Position numbers and translations under genes: made by a program
The notes under the pieces: generated by a model
Database searches by the model: none
Told to the model about the DNA's origin: nothing
Seen by the model: only the letters and a program-made list of their open reading frames with translations
DNA from: an uncultured Alphaproteobacteria bacterium
Lineage (GTDB): Bacteria > Pseudomonadota > Alphaproteobacteria > Puniceispirillales > Marisalimonadaceae
NCBI GenBank assembly: GCA_937142855.1
Contig: CAKZQZ010000055.1
Coordinates: 22,446-86,445 of the forward strand
Direction of reading: 5' to 3'
Length of the DNA stretch: 64,000 nt
Shown: in pieces, positions 9,365 to 19,645 of the stretch
Layout: every line of letters begins with the position of its first letter
Numbering within the stretch: position 1 is the stretch's first letter

Positions 9365-10594
9365 ATGAAAGAAGTAAATTTTAAAAACGAACAAGAAGAT
9401 GCTTATATTCCCTTTAGCATAAATAGCGTTGATCAAGAAATTATATCAGATAGTGTCCTGATGTTGGAAGATGGAACATGCTTTTTGGGTAAGTCATTTG
9501 GTTCAAAACAAACAAAAATTGGAGAAATCTGCTTTAACACCTCAATGACTGGTTACCAAGAAATTATTACTGATCCTTCATACGCTGGACAAATCATATC
9601 TTTTACTTTTCCTCATATAGGAAATATAGGCACAAATAATTTTGACAATGAAGGTGAAACTAAATCTATAGCTGGTATTGTTGTTAGGCAAGTTCCTACC
9701 AATCCATCAAATTGGAGATCTGACCAAAAATTTAATGATTGGCTTAAGCTAAACGATATCCCTGGAATTTCAGGGATAGACACTCGGATGCTAACCAAAA
9801 TTATTCGTAAATATAAAAGTTGCAATGCCATAATGTCATATAATGAATTGGGGGAATTTAATTTTGACGAATTAAAGAATAAATTAAGACATTATCCTAA
9901 AATGGATGGCTTGAATCTCTCATCATCAGTAACTACTGAGAAAAATTATGATTATAAAGAAAGTCCTCATAAATTAATTTTGTCAACTCCAAGTACTATT
10001 CGTAAATTTAAACCTAAGATAGTGGTAATTGATTTTGGTGTTAAAATGAATATTTTAAGACACCTTGTGAACCTTAACGCTGACGTGACTGTACTATCCG
10101 AAAATACAATAATTGAAGATATAAACAAAATTAAACCAGACGGCATTTTTCTCTCAAATGGTCCTGGGGATCCCTCTGCAACCGAAAAAAAGTGTAAAGA
10201 TCTTTTACAAGCAATTCTTAGTTTAGGGATACCAGTTTTTGGAATATGTATTGGTCATCAATTAATAGGTCTTTCATTAGGAGCTAAAACTATTAAAATG
10301 TCTCAAGGTCACCGCGGAGCTAATCATCCTGTTAAAAATTTATCTAATAATAAAGTTGAAATCACAAGCCAAAACCACGGCTATATGATAGATAAAGACA
10401 CACTTCCTGAATGCCTTGAGATCACACACCTTTCTTTATTTGATGGTTCTATAGAAGGGTTTAAACATAAATCTTTACCAATTTTTTCTGTACAGTATCA
10501 TCCTGAAGCGTCTCCAGGTCCCACAGAATCATCATATTTATTTCAAGAATTCTTAAATCTAATAGAAGTTTCAGATAATGCCAAAACGAAGTGA
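9365..10594 (+). CDS. carA: Carbamoyl-phosphate synthase small (glutaminase) subunit
   Basis: The 409-residue protein has the N-terminal CarA domain ([30 protein letters not shown]) and a class I glutamine amidotransferase domain with nucleophile Cys295 in FGICIGHQ and the His-Glu pair in [11 protein letters not shown]. It hydrolyses glutamine and passes ammonia to CarB for carbamoyl phosphate, feeding pyrimidine and arginine synthesis. The N-terminus is about 20 residues longer than usual. The last 17 bases overlap carB, implying translational coupling. Confidence 0.96.
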   Translation: MKEVNFKNEQEDAYIPFSINSVDQEIISDSVLMLEDGTCFLGKSFGSKQTKIGEICFNTSMTGYQEIITDPSYAGQIISFTFPHIGNIGTNNFDNEGETKSIAGIVVRQVPTNPSNWRSDQKFNDWLKLNDIPGISGIDTRMLTKIIRKYKSCNAIMSYNELGEFNFDELKNKLRHYPKMDGLNLSSSVTTEKNYDYKESPHKLILSTPSTIRKFKPKIVVIDFGVKMNILRHLVNLNADVTVLSENTIIEDINKIKPDGIFLSNGPGDPSATEKKCKDLLQAILSLGIPVFGICIGHQLIGLSLGAKTIKMSQGHRGANHPVKNLSNNKVEITSQNHGYMIDKDTLPECLEITHLSLFDGSIEGFKHKSLPIFSVQYHPEASPGPTESSYLFQEFLNLIEVSDNAKTK

Positions 10595-13500
10595 TATAAA
10601 GTCTGTTCTTATCATTGGAGCTGGGCCCATTATAATTGGTCAAGCTTGTGAATTTGATTATTCAGGAGCCCAAGCATGTAAGGCCTTAAAGGAAGAGGGT
10701 ATAAGAGTTATTTTAATTAATTCAAATCCCGCAACTATTATGACTGATCCAATGATGGCTGATGCAACATATATTGAGCCTATTGAGAAAAATACTATAG
10801 AAAAAATTATAGAAATTGAAAAACCTGACGCAGTTCTTCCAACAATGGGTGGACAAACCGCTTTAAATGCTACTTTAGAGTTATTCCATTCAGGAATTTT
10901 AAAAAAACATAATATTGAAATAATAGGAGCTAAACCGGACTCCATTAACAAAGCAGAAGATAGAGAGTTATTTAAGCAAAGCATGACTAAAATTGGATTA
11001 GAGTCAGCTAGAGCTAAAATAGCCAAGAATATTGATGAAGCTTTATTGGCTCTTGATTCAGTAGGATTGCCAGCGATTATAAGGCCTTCTTTTACCTTAG
11101 GCGGAGAAGGTGGAGGCATAGCATATAATAATGATGAATTCTTAGATATTGTGTTAAATGGACTAAAGTTATCTCCTACCTCTGAAGTACTTATTGAAGA
11201 GTCTCTCCTTGGCTGGAAAGAATATGAAATGGAGGTTGTTCGAGACAACACCGACAATTGTATAATAATTTGTTCAATTGAAAATGTAGATCCAATGGGA
11301 GTTCACACAGGTGACTCAATAACAGTAGCTCCAGCTTTAACACTTACAGACAAAGAATATCAAAGAATGCGCAATGCAAGTATTGCGGTTTTAAGAGAAA
11401 TTGGAGTAGATACTGGAGGATCGAACGTTCAATTTGCACTAAATCCTATTGATGGAAGACTAATTGTAATAGAAATGAACCCACGAGTTAGTAGATCTTC
11501 AGCACTTGCTTCAAAGGCTACAGGTTTTCCAATAGCTAAAATTGCGGCTAAACTAGCAATTGGTTACACTTTAGATGAATTAAAAAATGATATAACAAAA
11601 TCTACACCAGCCAGCTTTGAACCAACAATTGATTATGTGGTAACTAAAATACCTAGGTTTACATTTGAAAAATTTCCTGGAAGCGAAAGTTTATTAACTA
11701 CGTCTATGAAATCTGTTGGAGAAGCAATGGCAATTGGAAGGTCTTTTCAAGAATCTCTTCAAAAAGCGCTTCGTTCATTAGAGACAGGTCTATCAGGCTT
11801 AAATGATGTTTCTTATCCATTTGAAAAAGAAATGTTTAAAGATAAAGATAAAATTTCAGGCTGGTTGGCTGAACAAGTTCCTGAACGCATATTGAGAATT
11901 GCAACAGCAATAAGAAATAGTATTTCGCTTGAAGAAATTTCCAGGATTACTGGATGGGACAAGTGGTTTCTACAACAAATATCAGGTATTATCAAAATTG
12001 AAGACACAATAAAGAATTATGATTTATCAGTTAATCCAAAATTTTTGAGAAATATTAAATCTATGGGTTTTTCTGATAAACGTATCTCAGAATTAACAGG
12101 CATAAGTACAGACAAAATTCAAAACCTAAGGTATGATTTTAAAATTTTTCCATCATATAAAAGAGTTGATACATGTGCAGCTGAATTTTATTCTGAAACG
12201 GCTTATTTATATAGCTCTTATGAGCAAAATGAAGTTAATGAGTGCGAGGTTTATCCATCTCAAAAAAAGAAAGTGATTATTCTTGGCGGAGGACCAAATA
12301 GAATTGGGCAAGGAATAGAATTTGATTACTGTTGTGTTCATGCAGCTTATAGCTTATCAGAAGCAGGCTTTGAAACGATAATGATTAATTGTAATCCCGA
12401 GACTGTTTCAACTGATTATGATACTTCTGATAAACTATATTTTGAACCATTAACCCATGAAGATGTTTTATCTATTATAAACAAAGAAAGTCAAAATGGA
12501 GAGGTTTTGGGTGTTATCGTTCAATTAGGCGGCCAAACTCCTTTAAAAATCTCAGAAAGCTTAAATCAAGCTGGCATCAAAATTCTAGGAACCTCCGTGG
12601 ATGCCATTGATTTGGCTGAAGATAGAGAAAGATTCAAAGAGTTACTTCAAAAAATTGACTTAAGACAACCAGAAAATGGAATTGCGAGTAGTAAACAAGA
12701 GGCAATCGAAATTACTAAAAAAATAGGTTTTCCAGTTGTTATAAGACCAAGTTATGTACTTGGGGGAAGGGCTATGGAGATTGTTCATAATGAAGAGCAA
12801 CTTCAAAAATATATTAATGAAGCCGTAAGTGTTTCTGGCGATAGTCCTGTCCTAATTGATAGTTTTTTAAGAAACGCGGTTGAAGTAGATGTAGACGCAA
12901 TATCAGATGGTAATGAAACGTTTATCGCTGGTATTATGGAACATATTGAAGAAGCAGGCATTCATTCAGGAGATTCTGCGTGTGCACTACCTCCCCAAAC
13001 ACTAAAAAAAGATATAATTAAAGATATTATAGACCACACAAATAAACTTGCTAAAGAATTAAATGTTATTGGTTTTATTAATATACAATTTGCTATACAA
13101 GACGAAAATATTTTCATTTTAGAAGTAAACCCTAGAGGCAGTAGAACTATACCTTTTGTTGCTAAATCTATCGGGATACCTCTTGTGAAGATAGCAGCTT
13201 TGATAATGACAGGGAAAAAATTATCTGATTTCAAACTCAACACTTTTAAAATGGAACATATATCAGTAAAAGAAGCCGTTTTTCCATTTGCTAGATTCCC
13301 TGGAACAGACGTCATACTTGGTCCAGAAATGAAATCAACCGGTGAAGTTATGGGTATTGGATCAACATTTGGTGAAGCTTTTGCAAAAAGCCAACTAGGA
13401 GCTAATGTCAATTTACCATTAAGTGGTCAAGTTTTTATATCTATAAAGGATGGCGATAAAAGAAATATTATACCTATCGCCAAAAAATTCTCTGAATTAG

Positions 13501-13817
13501 GATTTTCTATATGTGCTACTTTCGGAACAGCTAAAGCATTAAATGATAATAATATCGAAACTAAATATATAAAAAAAGTTATAGAAGGTAGACCAAATGC
13601 AGTTGATGCAATGTTATCTGATGAGATTCAAATAGTAATTAATACAGCTGAAGGAACTAATTCAATTAAAGATAGTTTTTCTTTAAGACAAACCGCTCTT
13701 TTAAATAAAATTCCATATTATACTACTCTTCAAGGTGCTAATGCAGCTACTTTAGGCATAAAAGCTATGAAAAACAAGAAATTGGATGTGAAATCAATCC
13801 AATCATATTTTGAATAA
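10578..13817 (+). CDS. carB: Carbamoyl-phosphate synthase large subunit
   Basis: The 1079-residue protein is full length and shows the internal duplication of CarB: two ATP-grasp halves, the first starting with [20 protein letters not shown] and the second with [19 protein letters not shown] near residue 570, a central oligomerisation region, and a C-terminal MGS-like allosteric domain with [14 protein letters not shown]. It makes carbamoyl phosphate from bicarbonate, ammonia and two ATP. It overlaps carA by 17 bases in a different frame. Confidence 0.97.
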   Translation: MPKRSDIKSVLIIGAGPIIIGQACEFDYSGAQACKALKEEGIRVILINSNPATIMTDPMMADATYIEPIEKNTIEKIIEIEKPDAVLPTMGGQTALNATLELFHSGILKKHNIEIIGAKPDSINKAEDRELFKQSMTKIGLESARAKIAKNIDEALLALDSVGLPAIIRPSFTLGGEGGGIAYNNDEFLDIVLNGLKLSPTSEVLIEESLLGWKEYEMEVVRDNTDNCIIICSIENVDPMGVHTGDSITVAPALTLTDKEYQRMRNASIAVLREIGVDTGGSNVQFALNPIDGRLIVIEMNPRVSRSSALASKATGFPIAKIAAKLAIGYTLDELKNDITKSTPASFEPTIDYVVTKIPRFTFEKFPGSESLLTTSMKSVGEAMAIGRSFQESLQKALRSLETGLSGLNDVSYPFEKEMFKDKDKISGWLAEQVPERILRIATAIRNSISLEEISRITGWDKWFLQQISGIIKIEDTIKNYDLSVNPKFLRNIKSMGFSDKRISELTGISTDKIQNLRYDFKIFPSYKRVDTCAAEFYSETAYLYSSYEQNEVNECEVYPSQKKKVIILGGGPNRIGQGIEFDYCCVHAAYSLSEAGFETIMINCNPETVSTDYDTSDKLYFEPLTHEDVLSIINKESQNGEVLGVIVQLGGQTPLKISESLNQAGIKILGTSVDAIDLAEDRERFKELLQKIDLRQPENGIASSKQEAIEITKKIGFPVVIRPSYVLGGRAMEIVHNEEQLQKYINEAVSVSGDSPVLIDSFLRNAVEVDVDAISDGNETFIAGIMEHIEEAGIHSGDSACALPPQTLKKDIIKDIIDHTNKLAKELNVIGFINIQFAIQDENIFILEVNPRGSRTIPFVAKSIGIPLVKIAALIMTGKKLSDFKLNTFKMEHISVKEAVFPFARFPGTDVILGPEMKSTGEVMGIGSTFGEAFAKSQLGANVNLPLSGQVFISIKDGDKRNIIPIAKKFSELGFSICATFGTAKALNDNNIETKYIKKVIEGRPNAVDAMLSDEIQIVINTAEGTNSIKDSFSLRQTALLNKIPYYTTLQGANAATLGIKAMKNKKLDVKSIQSYFE

Positions 13818-13838
13818 TTTATATATATATATTATAAT
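13810..13838 (+). promoter_or_regulatory. Probable sigma-70 promoter for greA
   Basis: TTGAAT (13810-13815) and TATAAT (13833-13838) are separated by exactly 17 bases, an alternating TA run. The predicted start is about 25 bases before the greA ATG. The -35 box overlaps the carB stop codon. The -10 box is a perfect consensus but the AT-rich context lowers its weight. Confidence 0.5.
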
Positions 13839-13870
13839 TTTAATTTGAATTAACTATCGAAAGTAAGGAT

Positions 13871-14347
13871 ATGGATAAAATACCTTTTACATCCTCTGGG
13901 CTTGAAATAATAAAGTTAGAATTAAATAATCTAAAAAAAAATGAACGTCCTCAAATAATACAAGCTATATCTTCGGCAAGGGAACATGGTGATCTTAAAG
14001 AAAATGCAGAATATCACGCTGCAAAAGATAAACAGGCATTCGTAGAAGGAAGAATAACTGAGCTAGAAGATGTGATTAGTAGAGCTAATGTTATAGATTT
14101 AAGTAAACTTTCCGGTAAAACCATAACCTTTGGTGCTAAAGTTAAAATTTTAGATGAAGATACAAATCAAGAAACTGATTATCATATTGTAGGTCCATAT
14201 GAAGCAAATTTGGAAGCGGGCCTAATATCAATTGCCTCTCCTATAGCTAAGGCTTTGATTGGTAAAGAAGAAAATATGTCTGTGGAAGTAAGAACACCAA
14301 GTGGGATAAAAAATTATGAGATTGTTTCAATAACAATACCTAAATAA
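13871..14347 (+). CDS. greA: Transcription elongation factor GreA
   Basis: A 158-residue GreA of the usual length: an N-terminal coiled coil with the acidic tip (GDLKENAEYHAAKDKQAFVEGRI, the DLKENAEYHAA part being the family signature) and a C-terminal FKBP-like domain. It enters the secondary channel of stalled RNA polymerase and stimulates cleavage of backtracked RNA. The ATG has AAGGAT directly upstream. Likely transcribed from its own promoter after carB. Confidence 0.96.
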   Translation: MDKIPFTSSGLEIIKLELNNLKKNERPQIIQAISSAREHGDLKENAEYHAAKDKQAFVEGRITELEDVISRANVIDLSKLSGKTITFGAKVKILDEDTNQETDYHIVGPYEANLEAGLISIASPIAKALIGKEENMSVEVRTPSGIKNYEIVSITIPK

Positions 14348-14353
14348 TATTTT

Positions 14354-14827
14354 TTAAAGAGGAACACCCGGCAAGCTTTTAGTACTCCTGATATTAAGTG
14401 AAGTTTTTACATTGCTAACTTTAGGAGCCTGAGTTAAATTCTGTGTCAAAAATTTTTGAAAATGATCCCAGTCTTCTGCAACAATTTTAAGAAGAAAATC
14501 TACCTCTCCAACTAACATATGGCACTCTCGAACTTCTGGAAATAGTGAAATATATTTTTCGAATATTTGAAGATCACTCTCAACCTGACTTTCCAAGCCA
14601 ACGTAAGCAAACACTGTAACCTTAAAACCTAAAAGCTCTGAATTTAAAATGGCATTATAACCACGTATATAACCGCTTTCCTCAAGAGATTTCACGCGTC
14701 TTAAACAAGAAGGTGGAGAAATATTAACAATTCTTGCTAAATCAACATTGCTAATTTTACCATCATTTTGTAATTCATTTAATAATTTAATATCTATATG
14801 ATCAAGCTTGGTTTTCTCATTTTTCAT
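14354..14827 (-). CDS. Lrp/AsnC family transcriptional regulator
   Basis: The 157-residue protein has the N-terminal AsnC helix-turn-helix (LDHIDIKLLNELQNDGKI, then ISPPSCLRRVKSLEESG around residues 37-53) and a C-terminal RAM ligand-binding domain with VRECHMLVGEVDFLLKIVAED. Members bind amino acids or related ligands and regulate metabolism, often starting with a neighbouring gene. No obvious target gene adjoins it: greA ends 6 bases away convergently and an ELM1-like gene diverges. A TTAGCAT half-site (14856-14862) lies upstream; the same heptamer forms the dyad at the other Lrp gene in this window. Confidence 0.92.
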   Translation of the reverse strand: MKNEKTKLDHIDIKLLNELQNDGKISNVDLARIVNISPPSCLRRVKSLEESGYIRGYNAILNSELLGFKVTVFAYVGLESQVESDLQIFEKYISLFPEVRECHMLVGEVDFLLKIVAEDWDHFQKFLTQNLTQAPKVSNVKTSLNIRSTKSLPGVPL

Positions 14828-14956
14828 TTAATATTTTTTCTGTTTTTACAATAAATTAGCATTTAATTTAAATATCATTATTAAATATATAGTGTAATTT
14901 TATTTCATAAAGTAAATTTAAAATAAAAGATAATTATTCTCATAATAATATTTGTT

Positions 14957-14962
14957 AAGGAG
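14957..14962 (+). promoter_or_regulatory. Shine-Dalgarno sequence marking a non-AUG start
   Basis: AAGGAG lies 6 bases before an ATA and 9 bases before an ATT, both in frame with the ELM1-like gene and ahead of its conserved N-terminal motif. No ATG, GTG or TTG fits this site. Confidence 0.6.
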
Positions 14963-14971
14963 CTAATTATA

Positions 14972-15904
14972 ATTAATACATGGATCATTAGTGATGGAAC
15001 GGTAGGAATGGAAAAACAATCTATCGCACTAGCAAATTTATTAAAGCAAAAATATGAAATAATAAATTATACCCCCCCATATTTTCTTAAAAAATTACCA
15101 TTATTAGGAAAATTTTATTTCTCAAATATTTTAAAAAAAATTTTATTAAACAGAAAATCTCCTACATATATTATTACTTGTGGGAAAAGAATGGCTGGTA
15201 TCTCAATTTTTATAAAGTCAAAGCTAAACGATAAGATTAAGACAATCCACATTCAAAACCCAGGGGTTTCAATAAAACACTTTGATTTATTAATAATCCC
15301 TGAACATGATCAGGTTACTGGATCGAACATTATACAAACGAAAGGAGCTCTAAACTTCTTTGACTATAGCGAATTAGAAAATAAGTATGAATATTTAAGA
15401 CAAAATAATGAAAAAACAATTTTATTGATGGTTGGTGGTAAAAATAAAAGGTATACCCCACAAAGTATAGATTATCTTGATTTGAGCATGAAAGTTATTA
15501 GTACAATAAAAAATACTAATGGAAAACTTCTATTATCAGTTTCAAGAAGGACCCCTCAAAAAGCAATCAGAATTTTGGATAAATTATTTTCTAAATCTCT
15601 TAACAATTATGAAATTTTATATACATCGAAAAATAATCCATACCCAGATATTTTGAAATCTATCGACTATGGTATCGTAACAAGTGATAGTGTTAATATG
15701 ATTTCAGAAATAGCGACCACACCAATTCCAGTATTTATTTATAAATTTCCAAAAGAATCAGGGAAAATTTTAGATTTTTTAGATGATTTAGAGAGTTTAG
15801 GAATTATAAAAATTCTTGATAATAAATTATTTACATATAAAAAAACAAAACTGAATACAAATAAAGATACTGCTTTAAAAATTAACAAGTTTCTGGGAAT
15901 TTAA
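14972..15904 (+). CDS. ELM1/GtrOC1-family protein (mitochondrial fission ELM1-like), putative non-AUG start
   Basis: The protein matches the ELM1 family (PF06258), a glycosyltransferase-like fold found in alphaproteobacteria and plants; its bacterial function is unknown. Visible landmarks are HIQNPGVSIKHFDLLIIPEHD, GALNFF, and LLMVGGKNKRYT, with a late DYGIVTSDSVNMISEI segment. The first ATG (15008) would cut off TWIISDGTVGMEKQ, which matches the family's conserved W-x-L-T-D-G-x-x-G-x-x-x-Q start. That segment is open in frame back to an ATT at 14972 (or ATA at 14969) preceded by AAGGAG. An ATG at 14980 is out of frame and hits a stop at once. The 3' end overlaps selO convergently by 30 bases. 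Confidence 0.8.
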   Translation: MNTWIISDGTVGMEKQSIALANLLKQKYEIINYTPPYFLKKLPLLGKFYFSNILKKILLNRKSPTYIITCGKRMAGISIFIKSKLNDKIKTIHIQNPGVSIKHFDLLIIPEHDQVTGSNIIQTKGALNFFDYSELENKYEYLRQNNEKTILLMVGGKNKRYTPQSIDYLDLSMKVISTIKNTNGKLLLSVSRRTPQKAIRILDKLFSKSLNNYEILYTSKNNPYPDILKSIDYGIVTSDSVNMISEIATTPIPVFIYKFPKESGKILDFLDDLESLGIIKILDNKLFTYKKTKLNTNKDTALKINKFLGI

Positions 15905-17302
15905 TAACTTTCCTAAATTTCTTAATTTTTTAACTTTTCGATTAAGCAACTCCCAATTATCAAACTTTTCTATTTGTTGCCAAATTTTTTCGACCTCTGA
16001 TATGAGCATATTTTCTTTATTCTCTTTTATTGATACAATTTTTTCTTGATTAAATTCGTTTGCAATTGTGTCTTGGAGTATTTCAGTTATTTGTGTGAAA
16101 TTACCAGATTTGTATTTATTTCCATAATTACTATTTAAACAATCATTAACTGAGTCTTTGCCCCCATAAAAATCATGAAAAAAGGAAACAAAATCAATTT
16201 TATAATTTTCACTATCATTAAATAAAATTTTTATAATTAAATTTAAATTTTTTGGGTCTATTTCTTTTATCCCCATTCTCCAACAAAAATGTTTGTTAAG
16301 TGAAGTATTAAAGTGAGCTGAAAATAGATTTAAAATTTCAAGAATTTTTTTTTCAGGAATAAATTCTTTTAAACTTTTACCTAGTTGGGTTAAGGCCCAC
16401 AAAGCAGCATCAGGTTGTCTACCAAATGAGTATCTACCATTATAATCAAAATATGCTGCTGTGAAATTTGGGTTTGCAAACTCTACAAAACGCCAAGGGC
16501 CATAATCAAAGACCTCTCCAGTTACATTGAAATTATCTGTATTTAATACCCCATGGACAAAGCCAGCTATAATTATTTTACCCATTGTGTCAGCAATTTT
16601 TTTTACAGTTTCTAAAAAAATATCTTCTGCTAAAATTTCAATTTTAGATTTACTATTAATATTTAAGAAATAATTCTTAGCTAAATGATATAATAAAATT
16701 TCTATGTTTTCTTTTTGATTTAAATACGCAAGTCTTTGGAAGGTACCAATTCTAATATGTCCGTTACAACGTCTTACCAGCACTGCAGATCTTGTAGGTG
16801 ATGGCTCATCACTTCTGTCAAGCTTTTCAAAAGTTTCTATGATGGAAAGTGTTTGACTAGTATTTACCCCTAATGCAGACAAAAACTCAGTAGCTAATAA
16901 TTCACGAACAGCGCCTTTTAGTGTTAACCTCCCATCGCCGTTCCTACTATACTTTGTCTGTCCAGAACCTTTTGTACCTAAATCCCAAAGAATATTATTT
17001 TTAGCTAAAATTTGACATAACAAAAAACCTCTTCCATCTCCAAGATCTGGATTATATTGTCCAAATTGATGTCCATGATATTTTAAAACTAAAGGTTTAT
17101 GACAAACTTTAGGAAACTTTAAAAACTTTCCAAAATGATCTATCCATTGATTATTAGTTAATTGATCCAAACCAATTAATTTACTTGCCCTATTATTTCT
17201 AAACCTTAGTTTATGATCAGGAAATATTGCCGGGACACCTAAATCAAAAAAACTATCACCCAAACTATAATGTTTATCTATGAATATTGGATGATTTTTC
17301 AT
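15875..17302 (-). CDS. selO: SelO/YdiU family protein adenylyltransferase
   Basis: The 475-residue protein has the SelO pseudokinase core: KYHGHQFGQYNPDLGDGRG (residues 74-92), DLGTKGSGQTKYSR with Lys111, RELLATEF with Glu134, and HGVLNTDNFNVTGEVFDYGP with Asp256, Asn257 and Asp266 as the expected catalytic and metal-binding residues. SelO transfers AMP to hydroxyl side chains of redox-related proteins. Unlike E. coli SelO, the C-terminal tail contains no cysteine, so the redox-switch disulfide is probably missing. It is the last gene of an aspartate aminotransferase-msrP-selO run (19-base gap to msrP). Confidence 0.9.
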   Translation of the reverse strand: MKNHPIFIDKHYSLGDSFFDLGVPAIFPDHKLRFRNNRASKLIGLDQLTNNQWIDHFGKFLKFPKVCHKPLVLKYHGHQFGQYNPDLGDGRGFLLCQILAKNNILWDLGTKGSGQTKYSRNGDGRLTLKGAVRELLATEFLSALGVNTSQTLSIIETFEKLDRSDEPSPTRSAVLVRRCNGHIRIGTFQRLAYLNQKENIEILLYHLAKNYFLNINSKSKIEILAEDIFLETVKKIADTMGKIIIAGFVHGVLNTDNFNVTGEVFDYGPWRFVEFANPNFTAAYFDYNGRYSFGRQPDAALWALTQLGKSLKEFIPEKKILEILNLFSAHFNTSLNKHFCWRMGIKEIDPKNLNLIIKILFNDSENYKIDFVSFFHDFYGGKDSVNDCLNSNYGNKYKSGNFTQITEILQDTIANEFNQEKIVSIKENKENMLISEVEKIWQQIEKFDNWELLNRKVKKLRNLGKLLNSQKLVNF

Positions 17303-17321
17303 TAATTATAAAAACCTAACT

Positions 17322-18293
17322 TTATCTAAAAAGCTTGTCTTTCAATTTATTTTGCAGATTATCATAAAGATCTGATACTTGTTCAGCGTATCCATTGTAA
17401 ATAATTGTTGGAATTCTTTCTTCTTTACCTAATTGTTGCTCTGTTGCCTGAGACCACCTAGGGTGTGAAACATTAGGGTTAACATTTGCCCAAAAACCGT
17501 ATTCTTTAGGAGCAAGTTTTTCCCACATGCCAATAGGCCTTTCTTTAACAAAACTGATTTTTACTATAGATTTTATTGACTTAAATCCATATTTCCATGG
17601 AAGAACTAACCTAAAAGGAGCTCCATTTTGATTTGGTAATTCTTTACCGTATATTCCTGTTGCCATGAAACTAAGTTCATTGGTTGCTTCTTCTATCGTG
17701 ATAGCTTCTTGATATGGCCAAGGATACCATTTTTGTTTTTGTCCAGGTGCTACATCTGGATTATAGAAAGTTTCGAATTTTACAAACCTAGCGTCAGAAT
17801 TTGGTTCAACAAGAGATATGATTTTATTTAATGGAAAACCTGCCCAAGGGACCGTCATAGACCATGCTTCTACACACCTAAAACGGTAAACTCGTTCTTC
17901 TATCCCACCTATCTTTTTAATTAAATCATTTATATCTATTTTTAGAGGTTTATTAACCAAACCATCGATGCTTAACAACCAAGGCTTAGTTTTCAGTTTA
18001 GACGCTTTTCTCCAAATATTTTTATTAGATCCAAACTCATAAAAATTTGTATAAGTAGTTGCATATTTCTCTTTTGTTAATTCTCTATTAACATTATAAA
18101 TTTTATTTACTGGCGGAGGGTAGAAAGAGTTGGCTGAACCATATACAGAATAGGGCAAAAAACTTGACCCTGCAAAAACTAAAGAGCTACTTGCTAATTT
18201 CTTAAGAATTTCTCTTCTTTTTATAAATTCTCTTTCACCAGTAATATCATTTTGACTTAAAGACCATGCCTTTTTTATATGAATGAATGACAA
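17322..18293 (-). CDS. msrP: MsrP (YedY) molybdopterin-dependent methionine sulfoxide reductase catalytic subunit
   Basis: The 323-residue protein has a Tat-type signal (KRREILKKLASSSLVFAG, residues 25-42) and the sulfite-oxidase-fold domain with RFRCVEAWSMTVPWAG, in which Cys140 ligates molybdenum. MsrP repairs oxidised methionine in periplasmic proteins. The start is a TTG at 18293 with GGGAG 6 bases upstream; this keeps the family-typical W-x-L-x-x-x-x-I-T segment before the signal. Its usual membrane heme partner MsrQ is not next to it here. It lies between aspartate aminotransferase (18-base gap) and selO. Confidence 0.93.
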   Translation of the reverse strand: MSFIHIKKAWSLSQNDITGEREFIKRREILKKLASSSLVFAGSSFLPYSVYGSANSFYPPPVNKIYNVNRELTKEKYATTYTNFYEFGSNKNIWRKASKLKTKPWLLSIDGLVNKPLKIDINDLIKKIGGIEERVYRFRCVEAWSMTVPWAGFPLNKIISLVEPNSDARFVKFETFYNPDVAPGQKQKWYPWPYQEAITIEEATNELSFMATGIYGKELPNQNGAPFRLVLPWKYGFKSIKSIVKISFVKERPIGMWEKLAPKEYGFWANVNPNVSHPRWSQATEQQLGKEERIPTIIYNGYAEQVSDLYDNLQNKLKDKLFR

Positions 18294-18311
18294 ATAAAAC
18301 TCCCAAATTTG

Positions 18312-19514
18312 TTAAGATAAACTTAAAACTGCTCTTTCAATTCTATCCATGGCCTCTTTGAGTAAATCTAAACTTGTCGCGTAAGAAACTCTAAAATAAG
18401 GCTCTAAACCAAATGCGGCTCCAGGAACTGCAGCAACTTCGGCTTCATCTAAAAGCCATTCAACAACTTCGGAGTCATTATTTAAAATTTTTCCATCTTT
18501 TGTTTTTTTTCCTAACAAACCTTCAACATTTGGATAAGCATAAAAGGCTCCTTTAGGCATTATACAATTTATTCCAGGGATGGAGTTAAGTTTATTAACT
18601 ACGAAATGTCTTCTTTCGTCAAACGCATCAAGACATGGTTTCAGAAAGTCTTTACTTCCTCCAATACCAGCCATTGCAGCATGTTGTGAAATTGAAGAAG
18701 GGTTAGAAGTTGACTGCCCTTGAATTTTAATCATAGCTTTAATTAGTTTCTCAGGACCAGCAGCATATCCAATCCGCCATCCTGTCATACAATAGCTTTT
18801 TGAAACACCGTTGACAGTTAATGTCCTGTACTTAAGGTCAGGTGCAACTTGTGCAAAAGTAAAAAATTTATAATTATCGTATACAATATACTCATAAATA
18901 TCATCAGTCATGACGTGTAAGTTTTCATGTTTTCTAACAACACTAGCTATATTCTCTAGCTCTTCTTTACTATAACAAGATCCCGTTGGGTTAGATGGAC
19001 TATTTAAAATTAACCATTTACTATTTTTTGTTACAACTTTTTCTAAAGCTTCTGCAGTTAATTTAAAATCTGTTTTAGATGAACAATTAACTATTATTGG
19101 TTTTCCGCCTGCAAGCAATGTCATATCTGGGTATGAAACCCAATATGGTGCTGGAATAATGACTTCGTCAATTTCATTTAAAGAGCTAACTAAAGCATTA
19201 TATAAAATTTGCTTTCCTCCAGTTCCAACAATAATGTCATTAATGGTATAATTTAAATCGTTGTCTTTCTTAAATTTATCAACAATACATTGCCTAAGTT
19301 CAGGAGTACCTTCAATATTTGTATATTTTGTATAACCTTTATTAATAGCATCTATAGCCGCGTCTTTAACGTGCTTAGGAGTATCAAAATCAGGTTCTCC
19401 AGAAGAGAGCCCTATTACTTTTTTTCCTTCTCTTTTAAGCTGTGCTGCTTTGGCAGTAATGACCATTGTCGCAGATGGCTTTATTCTTTTCAAATTTTCG
19501 GAAATAAACGACAT
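18312..19514 (-). CDS. Aspartate aminotransferase (class I, pyridoxal phosphate)
   Basis: The 400-residue sequence is a class I/II aminotransferase of the AspC/AatA Ib type: GLSSGEPDFDTP (35-46), GGKQILYNAL, NSPSNPTG, DDIYEYIVYD and the PLP lysine in NGVSKSYCMTGWRIGYAAG. It interconverts aspartate/2-oxoglutarate with oxaloacetate/glutamate; members of this group may also use prephenate. Divergent from uvrB with a 131-base gap. First gene of a run with msrP and selO. Confidence 0.93.
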   Translation of the reverse strand: MSFISENLKRIKPSATMVITAKAAQLKREGKKVIGLSSGEPDFDTPKHVKDAAIDAINKGYTKYTNIEGTPELRQCIVDKFKKDNDLNYTINDIIVGTGGKQILYNALVSSLNEIDEVIIPAPYWVSYPDMTLLAGGKPIIVNCSSKTDFKLTAEALEKVVTKNSKWLILNSPSNPTGSCYSKEELENIASVVRKHENLHVMTDDIYEYIVYDNYKFFTFAQVAPDLKYRTLTVNGVSKSYCMTGWRIGYAAGPEKLIKAMIKIQGQSTSNPSSISQHAAMAGIGGSKDFLKPCLDAFDERRHFVVNKLNSIPGINCIMPKGAFYAYPNVEGLLGKKTKDGKILNNDSEVVEWLLDEAEVAAVPGAAFGLEPYFRVSYATSLDLLKEAMDRIERAVLSLS

Positions 19515-19645
19515 AACCTAACTCCATATATTTTTTATTTCCTAGATCTACTACAAAACAAAATGTTTAAAAATCTTTTTTGTTAATAATTAAGTTATTT
19601 TTTGGTATAGGATAAATTTTAATCTTTCTGTAAAACATGTAAAAT

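Noticed and set aside
10658..11257. Long open frame (199 codons) antisense to carB
   Set aside because: It mirrors a strongly conserved coding region and has no recognisable domain or ribosome-binding site; codon bias of carB keeps it open.
12962..13411. Second antisense frame (149 codons) inside carB
   Set aside because: Same reason as above; no protein family resemblance.
13818..13838. Alternating TA run after carB as a repeat element
   Set aside because: Short, in an AT-rich gap, and better explained as the spacer of the greA promoter.
14980..14982. ATG close to the AAGGAG before the ELM1-like gene
   Set aside because: It is out of frame with the conserved protein and reaches a TAG after three codons.
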